Assembly: GCA_949292795.1 (NCBI GenBank)
Contig: CASFBR010000130.1
Span: forward strand, 1 to 64,000
DNA length: 64,000 nt
Direction of reading: 5' to 3'
Source: an uncultured Eubacteriales bacterium
Lineage (GTDB): Bacteria; Bacillota; Clostridia; Lachnospirales; Lachnospiraceae
Shown here: positions 32,470 through 40,886 of the stretch, one piece after another
Layout of the letters: each line of letters starts with the position of its first letter
How positions within the stretch are numbered: position 1 is the stretch's first letter
The notes under the pieces: generated by a model
What the model saw: only the letters and a program-made list of their open reading frames with translations
What the model was told of the DNA's origin: nothing
Database searches by the model: none
Translations under genes and position numbers: made by a program

Positions 32470-33816
32470 GTGAGGGTGAATATTAAAAATGTTCATCGGG
32501 AACGGCCGGCTTTGCCGTGGATTATGCTGGTTGTAGCGATTATTTCTGTGGCTGGCCTTCTGATGCCATTGGGGAAGTATCAGAGTGACGGCGAGTATTA
32601 TCAGATTTCCGGCCTGAATCTGCTGACCGGAACGGATGTTATGGCGGGAACCGTTCATATCGGCGTATCCTGGGTTATGTGGATTGCCGCAGTAGCATCG
32701 GTTGTGCTCATTGTAGACTCGGTCATTTTTAAGAAGCTTAAACCGAGGATTGCCGGCGTGATCGCGCTTGTCAGCGCTTTCGTGCAGCTGATCATGGGGC
32801 TTTTGCTTCTTGTCACAATGACCAGTATTCTTGCCGATACACGGCGTGCAGGCGTGGAGTATGGCCTTTATATTTATATGGCGATCTCAATCGCGCTGAT
32901 CGTGTTATCCGGCGCCTGCCTGTTCCAGAATAAGGCTTTAAGCGTACTGGACTTTATGGTGCTCCCGGGACTTGGCTATGTGATCATTAACAACTATCTG
33001 CCGATGATCGGTCTCAGCCTTGCATTTAAGGATATTAATTTTGCCGACGGTATTTGGAACAGCCCATGGACCGGATGGGATAACTTTAAATTCCTTTTCC
33101 AGTCGGACGATGCGTGGATCATCACGAGAAATACATTACTTTATAATATCGCCTTTATTGTCCTTGGCAACATTATGGGTATTATCGTAGGTATCTGCCT
33201 GAACGAAATCTTTTCCAAAAAGCTGCAGAAGCTGTTCCAGACAACGATCCTTCTGCCTCAGCTGATTTCCATGGTTATCGTTGCGTATATTGTTTTCGGT
33301 TTCTTAAGCAACGAGGCCGGCTTTGTTAACAAGACGATCCTTGGCGGCGACGGTATCAATTTCTATGGTACAAAATTTTACTGGCCATTCATACTTGTCT
33401 TTGTCAACATATGGAAGAGTCTTGGCTATAACTCGATTATCTATCTGTCCTCCGCGGTAGGTATTGACCGGACGCTTTACGAGGCGGCCAGCATCGACGG
33501 CTGCAGCCGTATGGGCGCGATCCGGCACATTACATTGCCGATGCTTAAATCGACCGTATTTACGCTGGTACTTTTACAGGTCGGCCGAATCTTTTATTCC
33601 GATTTCGGTTTGTTCTATCAGGTACCTATGGATTCGGGAACATTGTATGAGGTTACGGACACGATCGATACTTATGTATATCGTGCGATGATGAAGCTCA
33701 ACAACGTATCGATGGCTTCGGCGGCCAGTGCTTATCAGGCGGTTGTCGGTTTCGTGATTGTGCTGACATTTAATGGCATTGTCCGCAAGGTCAGCCGTGA
33801 GAACGCAATGTTCTAG
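32470..33816 (+). CDS. sugar ABC permease, LplB type, with extra N-terminal membrane segments, 448 aa
   Basis: The C-terminal 290 residues are a standard MalF-like permease: GYVIINNYLPMIGLSLAFKDINF, repeated hydrophobic helices and the EAA loop YEAASIDGCSRMGAIRHITLPMLK (about residues 338-361). In front lie about 150 extra residues with four hydrophobic helices (WIMLVVAIISVAGLLMPL, VSWVMWIAAVASVVLIVDSVIF and others) not found in ordinary LplB (about 300 aa). GTG 32470 is chosen for the GGGGGTG seven bases upstream; a GTG two codons later is possible. Couples with the permease at 33836. Confidence 0.85.
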   Translation: MRVNIKNVHRERPALPWIMLVVAIISVAGLLMPLGKYQSDGEYYQISGLNLLTGTDVMAGTVHIGVSWVMWIAAVASVVLIVDSVIFKKLKPRIAGVIALVSAFVQLIMGLLLLVTMTSILADTRRAGVEYGLYIYMAISIALIVLSGACLFQNKALSVLDFMVLPGLGYVIINNYLPMIGLSLAFKDINFADGIWNSPWTGWDNFKFLFQSDDAWIITRNTLLYNIAFIVLGNIMGIIVGICLNEIFSKKLQKLFQTTILLPQLISMVIVAYIVFGFLSNEAGFVNKTILGGDGINFYGTKFYWPFILVFVNIWKSLGYNSIIYLSSAVGIDRTLYEAASIDGCSRMGAIRHITLPMLKSTVFTLVLLQVGRIFYSDFGLFYQVPMDSGTLYEVTDTIDTYVYRAMMKLNNVSMASAASAYQAVVGFVIVLTFNGIVRKVSRENAMF

Positions 33817-33835
33817 CAGGAAGGAGGATATAATT

Positions 33836-34768
33836 ATGGCGAATTCCGTAAAGGAAAGGGACTTAAGCGTTGATAGCTCTGTCAAAGGAAAAAGTGAGAA
33901 AATATTCCAGACGGTTATCATCGTAATACTTGTTTTATGTATGTTGGCAGCGGTGCTTCCCTTTATTCTCCTGATCGCTTCTTCATTCACGGATGAATCG
34001 GCACTGATGCAGAACGGCTATGGTTTCTGGCCAAGCCAGTTTTCACTGTATGCTTACGAATATTTATTTGTGACAAACAGCACAACGATTTTCAGAGCGT
34101 ATGGAATTACATTTTTTATTACTATTGTGGGAACGCTCATCAGCCTTCTGATTGGTCCCATGCTGGCATGGCCGATGTCGCGCAAGGATTATCCGAGAGC
34201 AAAGGTTATCACCTTAATTATTTTCTTTACAATGCTGTTTAACGGCGGTTATGTATCGTCTTACATTATCTGGACGAACGTATTCCATGTAAAGAATACA
34301 CTTGCAGCCCTGATTTTACCGAACCTTGTATTTAACGGATTTTATATCATTCTCTACAAAAACAATTTTGCCAGCAATATCCATCCGGCACTGATTGAAG
34401 CCGCAAAACTGGATGGCGCCGGAGAGTTTTATATTTACAGAAAGATCGTTCTGCCGCTGTCGCTGCCGATTCTCGCAACGATTGGCCTGATGGTTGGTAT
34501 CGGCTACTGGAATGACTGGGTAAACGGTCTGTATTATATCACAGACACACGTCTGTATAGTTTGCAGGTATTTTTAAATAACATGCTAAGTAATATGAGG
34601 GCGCTTGTCAGTATGTCCTCCGGTATGGATTTGGGGGTGGGCGATTTGCCGACCATCAGTATACGAATGGCGATCGCTGTTGTTGGTACACTTCCAATCC
34701 TTATCCTGTATCCGTTTTTCCAGAAAGCGTTTGTTGCAGGTATCGCTCTTGGCGGTGTCAAGGAGTGA
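33836..34768 (+). CDS. sugar ABC permease, LplC type, 310 aa
   Basis: A MalG-like inner-membrane permease with six helices. It starts with a polar N-terminus (MANSVKERDLSVDSSVKGKSEK), then IIVILVLCMLAAVLPFILLIASSFTDE. The EAA loop is IEAAKLDGAGEFYIYRKIVLPLSLP (about residues 187-211), and it ends FFQKAFVAGIALGGVKE, typical of the family. GAAGGAGGA precedes ATG 33836, 19 bases after the LplB-type gene. Last gene of the operon; a GC-rich stem (GATGCGGGGCTT/AAGCCCTGCATC) lies just after the stop. Confidence 0.93.
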   Translation: MANSVKERDLSVDSSVKGKSEKIFQTVIIVILVLCMLAAVLPFILLIASSFTDESALMQNGYGFWPSQFSLYAYEYLFVTNSTTIFRAYGITFFITIVGTLISLLIGPMLAWPMSRKDYPRAKVITLIIFFTMLFNGGYVSSYIIWTNVFHVKNTLAALILPNLVFNGFYIILYKNNFASNIHPALIEAAKLDGAGEFYIYRKIVLPLSLPILATIGLMVGIGYWNDWVNGLYYITDTRLYSLQVFLNNMLSNMRALVSMSSGMDLGVGDLPTISIRMAIAVVGTLPILILYPFFQKAFVAGIALGGVKE

Positions 34769-34872
34769 GTGGTTCCGGAATGTGATGCGGGGCTTGAAAA
34801 AGCCCTGCATCGCCGGCTGGAAAGCCTGGTCTTTGGATCGGAAGCAAACGGTGTGCCGGCATTACCAGCAGC

Positions 34873-34901
34873 TTGCCTGGTGTATCCGCACCGTATATTA
34901 T
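34873..34901 (+). promoter_or_regulatory. promoter before the first MATE gene
   Basis: TTGCCT (34873-34878), 17 bases, TATTAT (34896-34901). The 190-base leader carries GCGCTGCC/GGCAGCG and GGTGCCG/CGGCACC stems (the latter at 35051-35072, just before the ribosome site), so some leader control is possible. No gene is seen in the 34769-35089 gap. Confidence 0.5.
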
Positions 34902-35089
34902 AATAGAAAAAAGCGCTGCCTCCGGGAAGTTTTACGGTCGGCAGCGTCCTTATGTAAAGCCTGATAAAGAGGGCTAAGGACGCACGGATTTCGTGCGTGC
35001 AGGAACGGTAAAGGCTGGCCGAGAGCCGATACCGATGCTGTGTGATACTATGGTGCCGTAGGGGTGCGGCACCCGGAAAGGGGTATTTT

Positions 35090-36481
35090 ATGACAGAGAC
35101 AGTAAAAAAAGGCCGGGGGCAGATTGATCTGACCCAGGGCAATGTGACAAAAGGGTTCCTGGCATTTATGGTTCCCATTATCATCGGCAATATTTTCACC
35201 CAGCTTTATAATATGGTAGACTCGGTGATCGTCGGACAGTTTGTCGGCGGTGAGGCGTTAGCTGCCGTAGGCGCCAGCTTTTCGCTGAACAATATGATCA
35301 ACGCATTTTTAATATCTGTCGGCGCCGGAGCAACCGTTGTTGTATCTCAGTATTTTGGTGCAAAGCAGCGGGATAATGTGAATAAAACGGTAAACTCCGC
35401 GCTGATTCTGGCGGCGATTGTTGGTGTGATTCTTACAGTTGTGTGGCTTCTGATTGCAGAACCACTGCTTGTTTTGATGGATACGCCTGAAAATATTATG
35501 GACGATGCCCTTGCTTATTTTTACATTATTATTCTTGGTACGCTCGGCCATGTCTATTATCAGATGACCAGCTCAATTTTAAGAGGTATGGGCGATGCTA
35601 TCTGGCCTCTGGGCCTGCTGATCTTTTGCAGTCTTCTTAACGTTGTACTGGATTTGCTTTTTGTGGCAGTATTTGGCATGGGCGTTACCGGTGCGGCATG
35701 GGCGACGATCCTTGCACAGCTGATTTCAGCGATCGCAGTCGTGGGACGTCTTTGCGGAAAACGGTATAATATTACGGTCAATCTTAAATCGCTTCGGATT
35801 AATCCGTTTATGGCAAAATCGATCCTCGTGATTGGTATCCCCGCAGGGCTTCAGCAGCTTGTAACTGCCGGCGGAAGCGCCGTAGTGCAGGTGTTTACAA
35901 ACAGCTTCGGAAGTGATGTTGTGGCGGCGAGCAGTACGATCATCAAGGTGGACGGTTTTATCGTGCTGCCGCTGATGGCAATCAGTACGGCTATACAGAC
36001 GTATGTCGGTCAAAATGTCGGCGCCGGAAAGCACGACCGGCTGAAGGAAGGCATACGGCTGAGCATGTGGATGTCTGTTGTTATATCGGTGGTACTGGGA
36101 CTGCTGCTCGTGGCTGTGGCGCCTTACGCTGTGCGGATGTTTACCAGCGAGCAGGCAATTATCGACATCGGCGCGACCGGCCTTAGGACGCTTGGATTCT
36201 TTTATGTGTTCATGGCCCTTAACAACTGTCTGACCGGTATTGTCCGGGGCGCCGGGGCATCGATGGTGCCGATGTTTTCATCCTTTTTAAACATCGGCAT
36301 GCGTATTGTATTCGCCTATATTCTGGCATACCGTATGGGCGACTTTAGAGGTCTGTACTATGCGATGATCATCGGCAATTTCTGTAATATGGCGATGCTT
36401 GTACTTTATTACAAGTTCGGCAACTGGCGTCATGCGTCGGTTCTGGAAAAATCGCAAAAAGAGCAAAATATGACAGCATAA
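35090..36481 (+). CDS. MATE-family multidrug efflux protein, 463 aa
   Basis: Twelve-helix Na+ or H+ antiporter. LTQGNVTKGFLAFMVPIIIGNIFTQLYNMVDSVIVGQFVGGEALAAVG is the standard MATE start, and the second half repeats it (INPFMAKSILVIGIPAGLQQLVTAGGSAVVQVF). GAGATVVVSQYFGAKQ and SILRGMGDAIWPL are further landmarks. Length normal. AAAGGGGT precedes ATG 35090. Monocistronic. Natural substrate unknown; cationic drugs, dyes or metabolites are usual. A second intact MATE gene is at 60749 and a broken one at 52428. Confidence 0.95.
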   Translation: MTETVKKGRGQIDLTQGNVTKGFLAFMVPIIIGNIFTQLYNMVDSVIVGQFVGGEALAAVGASFSLNNMINAFLISVGAGATVVVSQYFGAKQRDNVNKTVNSALILAAIVGVILTVVWLLIAEPLLVLMDTPENIMDDALAYFYIIILGTLGHVYYQMTSSILRGMGDAIWPLGLLIFCSLLNVVLDLLFVAVFGMGVTGAAWATILAQLISAIAVVGRLCGKRYNITVNLKSLRINPFMAKSILVIGIPAGLQQLVTAGGSAVVQVFTNSFGSDVVAASSTIIKVDGFIVLPLMAISTAIQTYVGQNVGAGKHDRLKEGIRLSMWMSVVISVVLGLLLVAVAPYAVRMFTSEQAIIDIGATGLRTLGFFYVFMALNNCLTGIVRGAGASMVPMFSSFLNIGMRIVFAYILAYRMGDFRGLYYAMIIGNFCNMAMLVLYYKFGNWRHASVLEKSQKEQNMTA

Positions 36482-36498
36482 AAACAACCTTATAAAAA

Positions 36499-36534
36499 AG
36501 TACAGGCGGTTCCGCTTTGCGGGCCGCCTGTACT
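36499..36534 (+). terminator. hairpin after the MATE gene
   Basis: AGTACAGGCGG (36499-36509) pairs with CCGCCTGTACT (36524-36534); the T-run is weak (GCGTTTG). Confidence 0.6.
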
Positions 36535-36589
36535 GCGTTTGGGCCGCGGATTTTACGGCACATCAGACACCGGACGCACTAAAACGCAA

Positions 36590-36814
36590 TCAGCCGCAGT
36601 TGTTTGTATGGCAGCCGCAGTTGGGGATATAACCGGACTGACATTCACAGCCGGCATTGCTGTCACAGGCGGATGTGCAGCTGCAGCCTGTGCTGCATCC
36701 GGCGCCGTATGAGCGTCCATGCCCGGCATGGCATCTCCGGCTGCATCCGATGCGGCCGGAACTGTTGTTGCCGCAGCAAAGGAGCAGAAGGATGATCCAG
36801 CAGCAGCCTGACAT
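36590..36814 (-). CDS. second high-cysteine small protein, 74 aa
   Basis: Starts MSGCCWIILLLLCC, a short membrane helix bracketed by cysteines, followed by a 50-residue soluble part dense in Cys, Gly, Ser and His (GCSTGCSCTSACDSNAGCECQ, CGCHTNNCG). Around 18 cysteines in 74 residues. ATG 36814 is preceded by GGAAGTGACCGCCT, a moderate ribosome site. It resembles the protein at 1747-1968 in having a WIILLLLCC module, but has one membrane module and a longer Cys-rich tail with histidines, which hints at metal binding. Function unknown. Confidence 0.7.
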   Translation of the reverse strand: MSGCCWIILLLLCCGNNSSGRIGCSRRCHAGHGRSYGAGCSTGCSCTSACDSNAGCECQSGYIPNCGCHTNNCG

Positions 36815-36969
36815 AGGCGGTCACTTCCTTTTCTTTTTTATTATAGTATGTATGTTTTGGGCGGATGTGAATGTTTTGGAATACTTTGGGGCATATCCTG
36901 AAAATATCCGGCATATAAATAAATGGCATATAAAATAAATAAAGATGTGATCGAATGGGGAGTTTTTCA

Positions 36970-37221
36970 ATGGAAAATATTTTAAAGCAGCTTAAGGTAG
37001 ATGTAGATCAGTATAAACAGCTTCACGGCCGGGCGCCGGACTATATTATTATCGGATGGGATCTGGCCTATGAGCTTCGCCGAATGCGCAGCGTTTACCG
37101 ATGTACATTAAGCCGGGAATATGTGTATGATATTCCGGTGCTGGAAACAAATATTACCGGGATCATGGCGCTTGGGACGGGCTGCGGCTTGCCAAAGAAG
37201 GCCGGGGATGCTATACTGTGA
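36970..37221 (+). CDS. small hypothetical protein, 83 aa
   Basis: No family recognised. It reads as a compact alpha/beta protein: an N-terminal helix (ENILKQLKVDVDQYKQLHGR), then YIIIGWDLAYELRRM and YDIPVLETNITGIMALGTGCG. No signal or membrane segment. ATG 36970 has GGGGAG nine bases upstream; the ATG at 36955 would put that site inside the gene. It lies 32 bases before ispF on the same strand and may share its transcript. Proteins of this shape are sometimes phage- or plasmid-like, but nothing else here is. Confidence 0.5.
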   Translation: MENILKQLKVDVDQYKQLHGRAPDYIIIGWDLAYELRRMRSVYRCTLSREYVYDIPVLETNITGIMALGTGCGLPKKAGDAIL

Positions 37222-37253
37222 AAAAAGTATGTTGCAATACGGAGGTATAAAAG

Positions 37254-37721
37254 ATGCGTATTGGTATGGGATATGATGTACATAAGCTTGTGGACGGGCG
37301 CGCTTTAGTCATTGGCGGCGTGGACATCCCGTTTGAAAAAGGGCTGCTCGGCCATTCCGACGCCGATGTATTAACCCACGCTGTGATGGATGCACTGCTG
37401 GGCGCTGCGGGGCTTGATGACATAGGAAAACATTTTCCGGATACAGATGAACGCTACCGGGGAATTTCCAGTATGAAGCTTTTGGAGCATGTGGGCGCGC
37501 TTTTGAAGGAAAATGGTTTTTTGATCGGCAATATTGATGCCACAGTGATCGCGCAAAGACCGAAAATGCGCCCGTATATTGACCAGATGCGTCAGAATAT
37601 CGCATCTGCTCTTGGCATCGATACGGGAGCTGTCAATGTGAAAGCAACGACCGAGGAAGGACTTGGCTTTACCGGCGAGGGGCTTGGCATTGCCGCACAG
37701 GCAGTCTGCCTGCTGATGTAA
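37254..37721 (+). CDS. ispF: 2-C-methyl-D-erythritol 2,4-cyclodiphosphate synthase, 155 aa
   Basis: Fifth step of the MEP isoprenoid pathway, cyclising CDP-ME 2-phosphate with release of CMP. The zinc ligands are in GMGYDVHKL (Asp8, His10) and near His42 ([22 protein letters not shown]); [15 protein letters not shown] and [20 protein letters not shown] are family signatures. Length normal for a trimeric IspF. GGAGGT precedes ATG 37254. In Bacillus the gene lies in the same neighbourhood (ispD-ispF-gltX-cysE-cysS); here ispD and gltX are missing from the block. Confidence 0.97.
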   Translation: MRIGMGYDVHKLVDGRALVIGGVDIPFEKGLLGHSDADVLTHAVMDALLGAAGLDDIGKHFPDTDERYRGISSMKLLEHVGALLKENGFLIGNIDATVIAQRPKMRPYIDQMRQNIASALGIDTGAVNVKATTEEGLGFTGEGLGIAAQAVCLLM

Positions 37722-37774
37722 ATGTTGCAAAAACTATTGACAAAATATGATTTTTCTCATATTCTATAAATCAG

Positions 37775-38026
37775 AAAAAGGCGGAGACTGGAAAGATATT
37801 AAAACCGACGTATCAGAGAGGAGCCATCATTGGCTGAAAGTGGCTCTTACATGAAGTTTTAAGACGTGCGTCCATGAGCCGGCCGGAGGAAAGCATCAGT
37901 ATTCCGGCACGTTGCACGCGTTAAGTGTGGCTGCTTAAGCAGCCTTAAGCGGGAGTACAAAAATGCTCCTAATTAGAGTGGGACCGTGGTTTTAAGCCGC
38001 CTCTATAAGTTAGAGGCGGTGTTTTT
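37775..38026 (+). promoter_or_regulatory. cysteine T-box leader of cysE-cysS
   Basis: The T-box motif AGAGTGGGACCGTGG (37975-37989; consensus AGGGUGGnACCGCG) is followed by a terminator CCGCCTCTA (37997-38005) with TAGAGGCGG (38011-38019) and GTTTTT. Upstream is a long stem I region. A TGC (Cys) triplet at 37913-37915 in its 3' side is a fitting specifier, not proven. Uncharged tRNA-Cys would bind and let transcription continue into cysE and cysS. Confidence 0.88.
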
Positions 38027-38061
38027 ATTGCATAGGAAACTACCTTCCTATGCAATAAAAA
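38022..38061. repeat. perfect 40-base palindrome, TGCATAGGAA family
   Basis: TTTTTATTGCATAGGAA (38022-38038) and TTCCTATGCAATAAAAA (38045-38061) are exact reverse complements around ACTACC. The left arm merges with the T-run of the T-box terminator. Related hairpins are at 58414-58456, 44842-44877 and 29859-29884. Confidence 0.95.
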
Positions 38062-38187
38062 GCTTTGCTTGGGATGTGCACTGCGGGGAAGTGGAAGAAA
38101 GCTGTCGTTTATATGGTACTGCCGCGCTGTGCACGGCATGTGGATTTACTGCAAAGGTCTGACGCCGCCAGGAAAGGAGATGCCGGA

Positions 38188-38940
38188 ATGTTTCATCTGA
38201 TCAAATATATTAAAGAAGAAATGCAGATCATCCGGGAGCGTGACCCGGCGATCAAATCATCGATGGAGGTTTTTTTATACCCAAGCTTTAAGGCGATTTT
38301 GCGCTACCGGGCTGCCCATTGGCTGTATGTGCGGGGGCATTATTTCTGGGCGCGGTGGATTTCGCAAAGAGCTGCCCGGAAAACAGGTATAGAAATCCAT
38401 CCCGGGGCAACGATAGGGAAGGGGCTATTCATCGACCATGGCCATGGTGTGATCATTGGTGAGACCGCGGTTTTGGGCGACAATGTCACACTGTATCAGG
38501 GCGTGACCCTTGGCGGTACCGGAAAGGAAAGCGGAAAGCGCCATCCTACGGTCGGCAATAATGTAATGATCAGTGCCGGCGCTAAGGTGCTCGGGTCTTT
38601 TAAAATCGGAGATAATTCAAAAATCGGCGCCGGAAGTGTTGTGCTAAAGGAAGTGCCGCCCAATTCCACGGTTGTGGGGATTCCGGGGCGTGTGGTCCGG
38701 CGCCGCAGCGAGAAGGCGCCGCAGGTGGAATTAAACCAGACCGATCTTCCGGACCTTGTATCCAATGATCTGGCAGAGATGTCTGAGGAGAACCGGCGCC
38801 TGCGCCATCAGCTTTTCCTGCTGTGCAGCCATTGCCGGCAGCTTCACGAAAATGACCCGTTTTTTCAGACAATGGATAAGCTTGAGGACGATGACGCCGC
38901 AGCGATTGCGGCTGATGAAAAGAAAGGAAGTATCGGATGA
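38188..38940 (+). CDS. cysE: serine O-acetyltransferase, 250 aa
   Basis: First step of cysteine synthesis (serine plus acetyl-CoA to O-acetylserine). The left-handed beta-helix carries hexapeptide repeats: IEIHPGATIGKGLFIDHGHGVIIGETAVLGDNVTLYQGVTLGGTGKESGKRHPTVGNNVMISAGAKVLG, with the catalytic His in DHGHG and GKRHP. The N-terminal helical domain is short, as in Firmicute CysE, but an extra C-terminal tail of about 60 residues (EENRRLRHQLFLLCSHCRQL, then acidic) extends beyond the usual end. GGAAAGGAGATG precedes ATG 38188; upstream frame is leader. Overlaps cysS by four bases. Confidence 0.95.
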   Translation: MFHLIKYIKEEMQIIRERDPAIKSSMEVFLYPSFKAILRYRAAHWLYVRGHYFWARWISQRAARKTGIEIHPGATIGKGLFIDHGHGVIIGETAVLGDNVTLYQGVTLGGTGKESGKRHPTVGNNVMISAGAKVLGSFKIGDNSKIGAGSVVLKEVPPNSTVVGIPGRVVRRRSEKAPQVELNQTDLPDLVSNDLAEMSEENRRLRHQLFLLCSHCRQLHENDPFFQTMDKLEDDDAAAIAADEKKGSIG

Positions 38941-40337
38941 AGATTTATAATACGCTGACGCGGAAAAAAGAAGAATTTATCCCTCTGGAGGAGGGAAAGG
39001 TGCGCATGTATGTGTGCGGGCCGACGGTTTATAATTATATTCATATTGGCAATGCCCGCCCGATGATCGTGTTTGATACGGTGCGCCGCTATTTGGAGCA
39101 TAAAGGCTATGCGGTCAACTATGTATCAAATTTTACCGATGTGGATGATAAGATCATTAAGAAGGCCAATGAGGAGGGCGTTGACCCGTCTGTAATCTCT
39201 GAGCGCTTTATCGCTGAGACAAAAAAAGATATGGAAAGCCTGAATGTGAAGGAGGCGACCCATCACCCGCAGGCGACACAGGAAATCGGCGGGATGATCG
39301 ATATGATCCGGACATTGATCGATAAGGGACACGCCTATGCGGTTGACGGCACTGTTTATTTTAAGACACGTTCGTTTAAAGATTATGGAAAGCTTTCAAA
39401 GAAAAATATCGATGACTTGGAGGCCGGACACAGAGACATCAAAGTGACCGGCGAGGAGGGAAAGAGCGATCCTCTGGATTTTGTACTCTGGAAGCCGAAA
39501 AAGGAAGGAGAGCCGTTCTGGAAGTCCCCCTGGGGCGACGGACGTCCCGGCTGGCATATTGAGTGCTCGGAAATGTCTAAAAAGTATCTCGGAGAGGAAA
39601 TCGACATTCATGCCGGCGGAGAGGACCTGATCTTCCCGCATCATGAAAATGAGATCGCTCAGAGCGAAGCGTGCAACGGCAGGCCTTTTGCGCGTTACTG
39701 GATGCATAACGGCTTTTTGAACATCGATCATGTAAAAATGTCAAAGTCGCTTGGCAATTTCTTCACTGTGCGCGAGATCGGAGAAAAATATGACCTTCAG
39801 GTTCTCCGGTTTTTTATGCTCAGTGCGCATTACCGCAGTCCGCTTAATTTTAGTGCCGAGCTTATGACGGCGGCCAAAAACAGTCTGGAACGCATCCTGA
39901 CGGCCGTTGACCGTCTGCGCGGACTTGAAGGTGTATCCAGAGCAATGGATGCGCAGGAGCAGGAACAGCTTGCGGCGCTTGACGGGCTGTGCCGGAAATT
40001 TGACAGGGCAATGGACGACGATTTTAATACAGCCGATGCAATATCCGCTGTTTTTGAAATGGTAAAGCTTGCCAATGTCCAGGCAGATCAAAATTCATCG
40101 GCAGAGTTTATCCGGAAGTTCCTTGAGACAATCGGGGAGTACTGCGATGTTCTCGGCATTATTACAGACAAAAAGGAGGAGCTGCTTGAGGACGATATAG
40201 AAGCGCTGATTGAGGAGCGCCAGGCGGCCAGAAAGGCTAAAAACTTTGCCCGGGCCGATGAAATACGTCAGCAGCTTCTGGAAAGAGGCATTATCCTTGA
40301 GGATACGCGGGAAGGTGTCAAATGGAAACGAGCATAG
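38937..40337 (+). CDS. cysS: cysteinyl-tRNA synthetase, 466 aa
   Basis: Class I synthetase charging tRNA-Cys. The HIGH-like motif is YNYIHIGNARP (about residues 30-40), the zinc/Cys site includes MYVCGPTVYNY and WHIECSEMSKKYLG, and KMSKS is VKMSKSLGNFF (about 265-275). Length normal. Overlap of four bases with cysE and control by the T-box upstream match the conserved cysE-cysS pairing: one sensor adjusts both cysteine synthesis and its charging onto tRNA. The mini-RNase III gene overlaps its 3' end by 16 bases. Confidence 0.97.
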   Translation: MKIYNTLTRKKEEFIPLEEGKVRMYVCGPTVYNYIHIGNARPMIVFDTVRRYLEHKGYAVNYVSNFTDVDDKIIKKANEEGVDPSVISERFIAETKKDMESLNVKEATHHPQATQEIGGMIDMIRTLIDKGHAYAVDGTVYFKTRSFKDYGKLSKKNIDDLEAGHRDIKVTGEEGKSDPLDFVLWKPKKEGEPFWKSPWGDGRPGWHIECSEMSKKYLGEEIDIHAGGEDLIFPHHENEIAQSEACNGRPFARYWMHNGFLNIDHVKMSKSLGNFFTVREIGEKYDLQVLRFFMLSAHYRSPLNFSAELMTAAKNSLERILTAVDRLRGLEGVSRAMDAQEQEQLAALDGLCRKFDRAMDDDFNTADAISAVFEMVKLANVQADQNSSAEFIRKFLETIGEYCDVLGIITDKKEELLEDDIEALIEERQAARKAKNFARADEIRQQLLERGIILEDTREGVKWKRA

Positions 40338-40786
40338 AGACATTGACCCGGGAATTTAGCCGCCTGTTTTCCTTAAAGGAGCAGGATATACGCGGCTATT
40401 CCCCTCTGACACTGGCATATCTTGGCGACGCGGTATATGAAATACTGATCCGCACAATCATTGTGGAGCGCGCCAATGCCCCGGTGAACAAGCTCCACAA
40501 GCGTTCCAGCGCGCTTGTGAAGGCGTCCGCTCAGGCGGCAATGATCAAAGTGCTGGAACAGAAGCTTCGGGAAGATGAGCTGTCCATCTACCGGCGCGGC
40601 CGCAATGCGAAATCCTATACGATGGCTAAAAATGCTACAATGACCGATTACCGTATGGCCACAGGCTTTGAGGCGTTAATGGGCTATCTGTACCTGAAGC
40701 ACGAGTATGAGCGGATGATGGAGCTGGTTCATGACGGTCTGGATGCATTGGAAAAAACAGATGCCGGAGCCGGTAAAAAAGCATGA
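40322..40786 (+). CDS. mrnC: mini-ribonuclease III, 154 aa
   Basis: A dimeric RNase III catalytic domain without a double-stranded RNA-binding domain, which matures 23S rRNA ends in Firmicutes. LTLAYLGDAVYEILIR (Asp near residue 38) and GFEALMGYLYL (Glu) are the metal-binding motifs, as in Bacillus MrnC. Length normal. Begins inside cysS, so translation is coupled. The last ten codons and stop are copied in tandem just downstream (40755-40816), apparently a recent duplication. Confidence 0.95.
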   Translation: METSIETLTREFSRLFSLKEQDIRGYSPLTLAYLGDAVYEILIRTIIVERANAPVNKLHKRSSALVKASAQAAMIKVLEQKLREDELSIYRRGRNAKSYTMAKNATMTDYRMATGFEALMGYLYLKHEYERMMELVHDGLDALEKTDAGAGKKA

Positions 40787-40875
40787 AACAGATGCCGGAG
40801 CCGGTAAAAAAGCATGATCGATAAAGGCATGATGAATAAAAGCATGATGAATAAAAGCATGATAGATAAATGAAA
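40755..40875. repeat. tandem duplications at the mrnC 3' end
   Basis: A 31-base unit (40755-40785) is repeated exactly at 40786-40816 and includes the mrnC stop codon. It is followed by about three copies of a 15-base unit GCATGATGAATAAAA (to about 40870). Confidence 0.9.
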
Positions 40876-40886
40876 GGATGTCAGGT

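Noticed and set aside
40755..40875. Possible CRISPR-like array
   Set aside because: The repeats are tandem without unique spacers and include a gene's stop codon; this is simple duplication.
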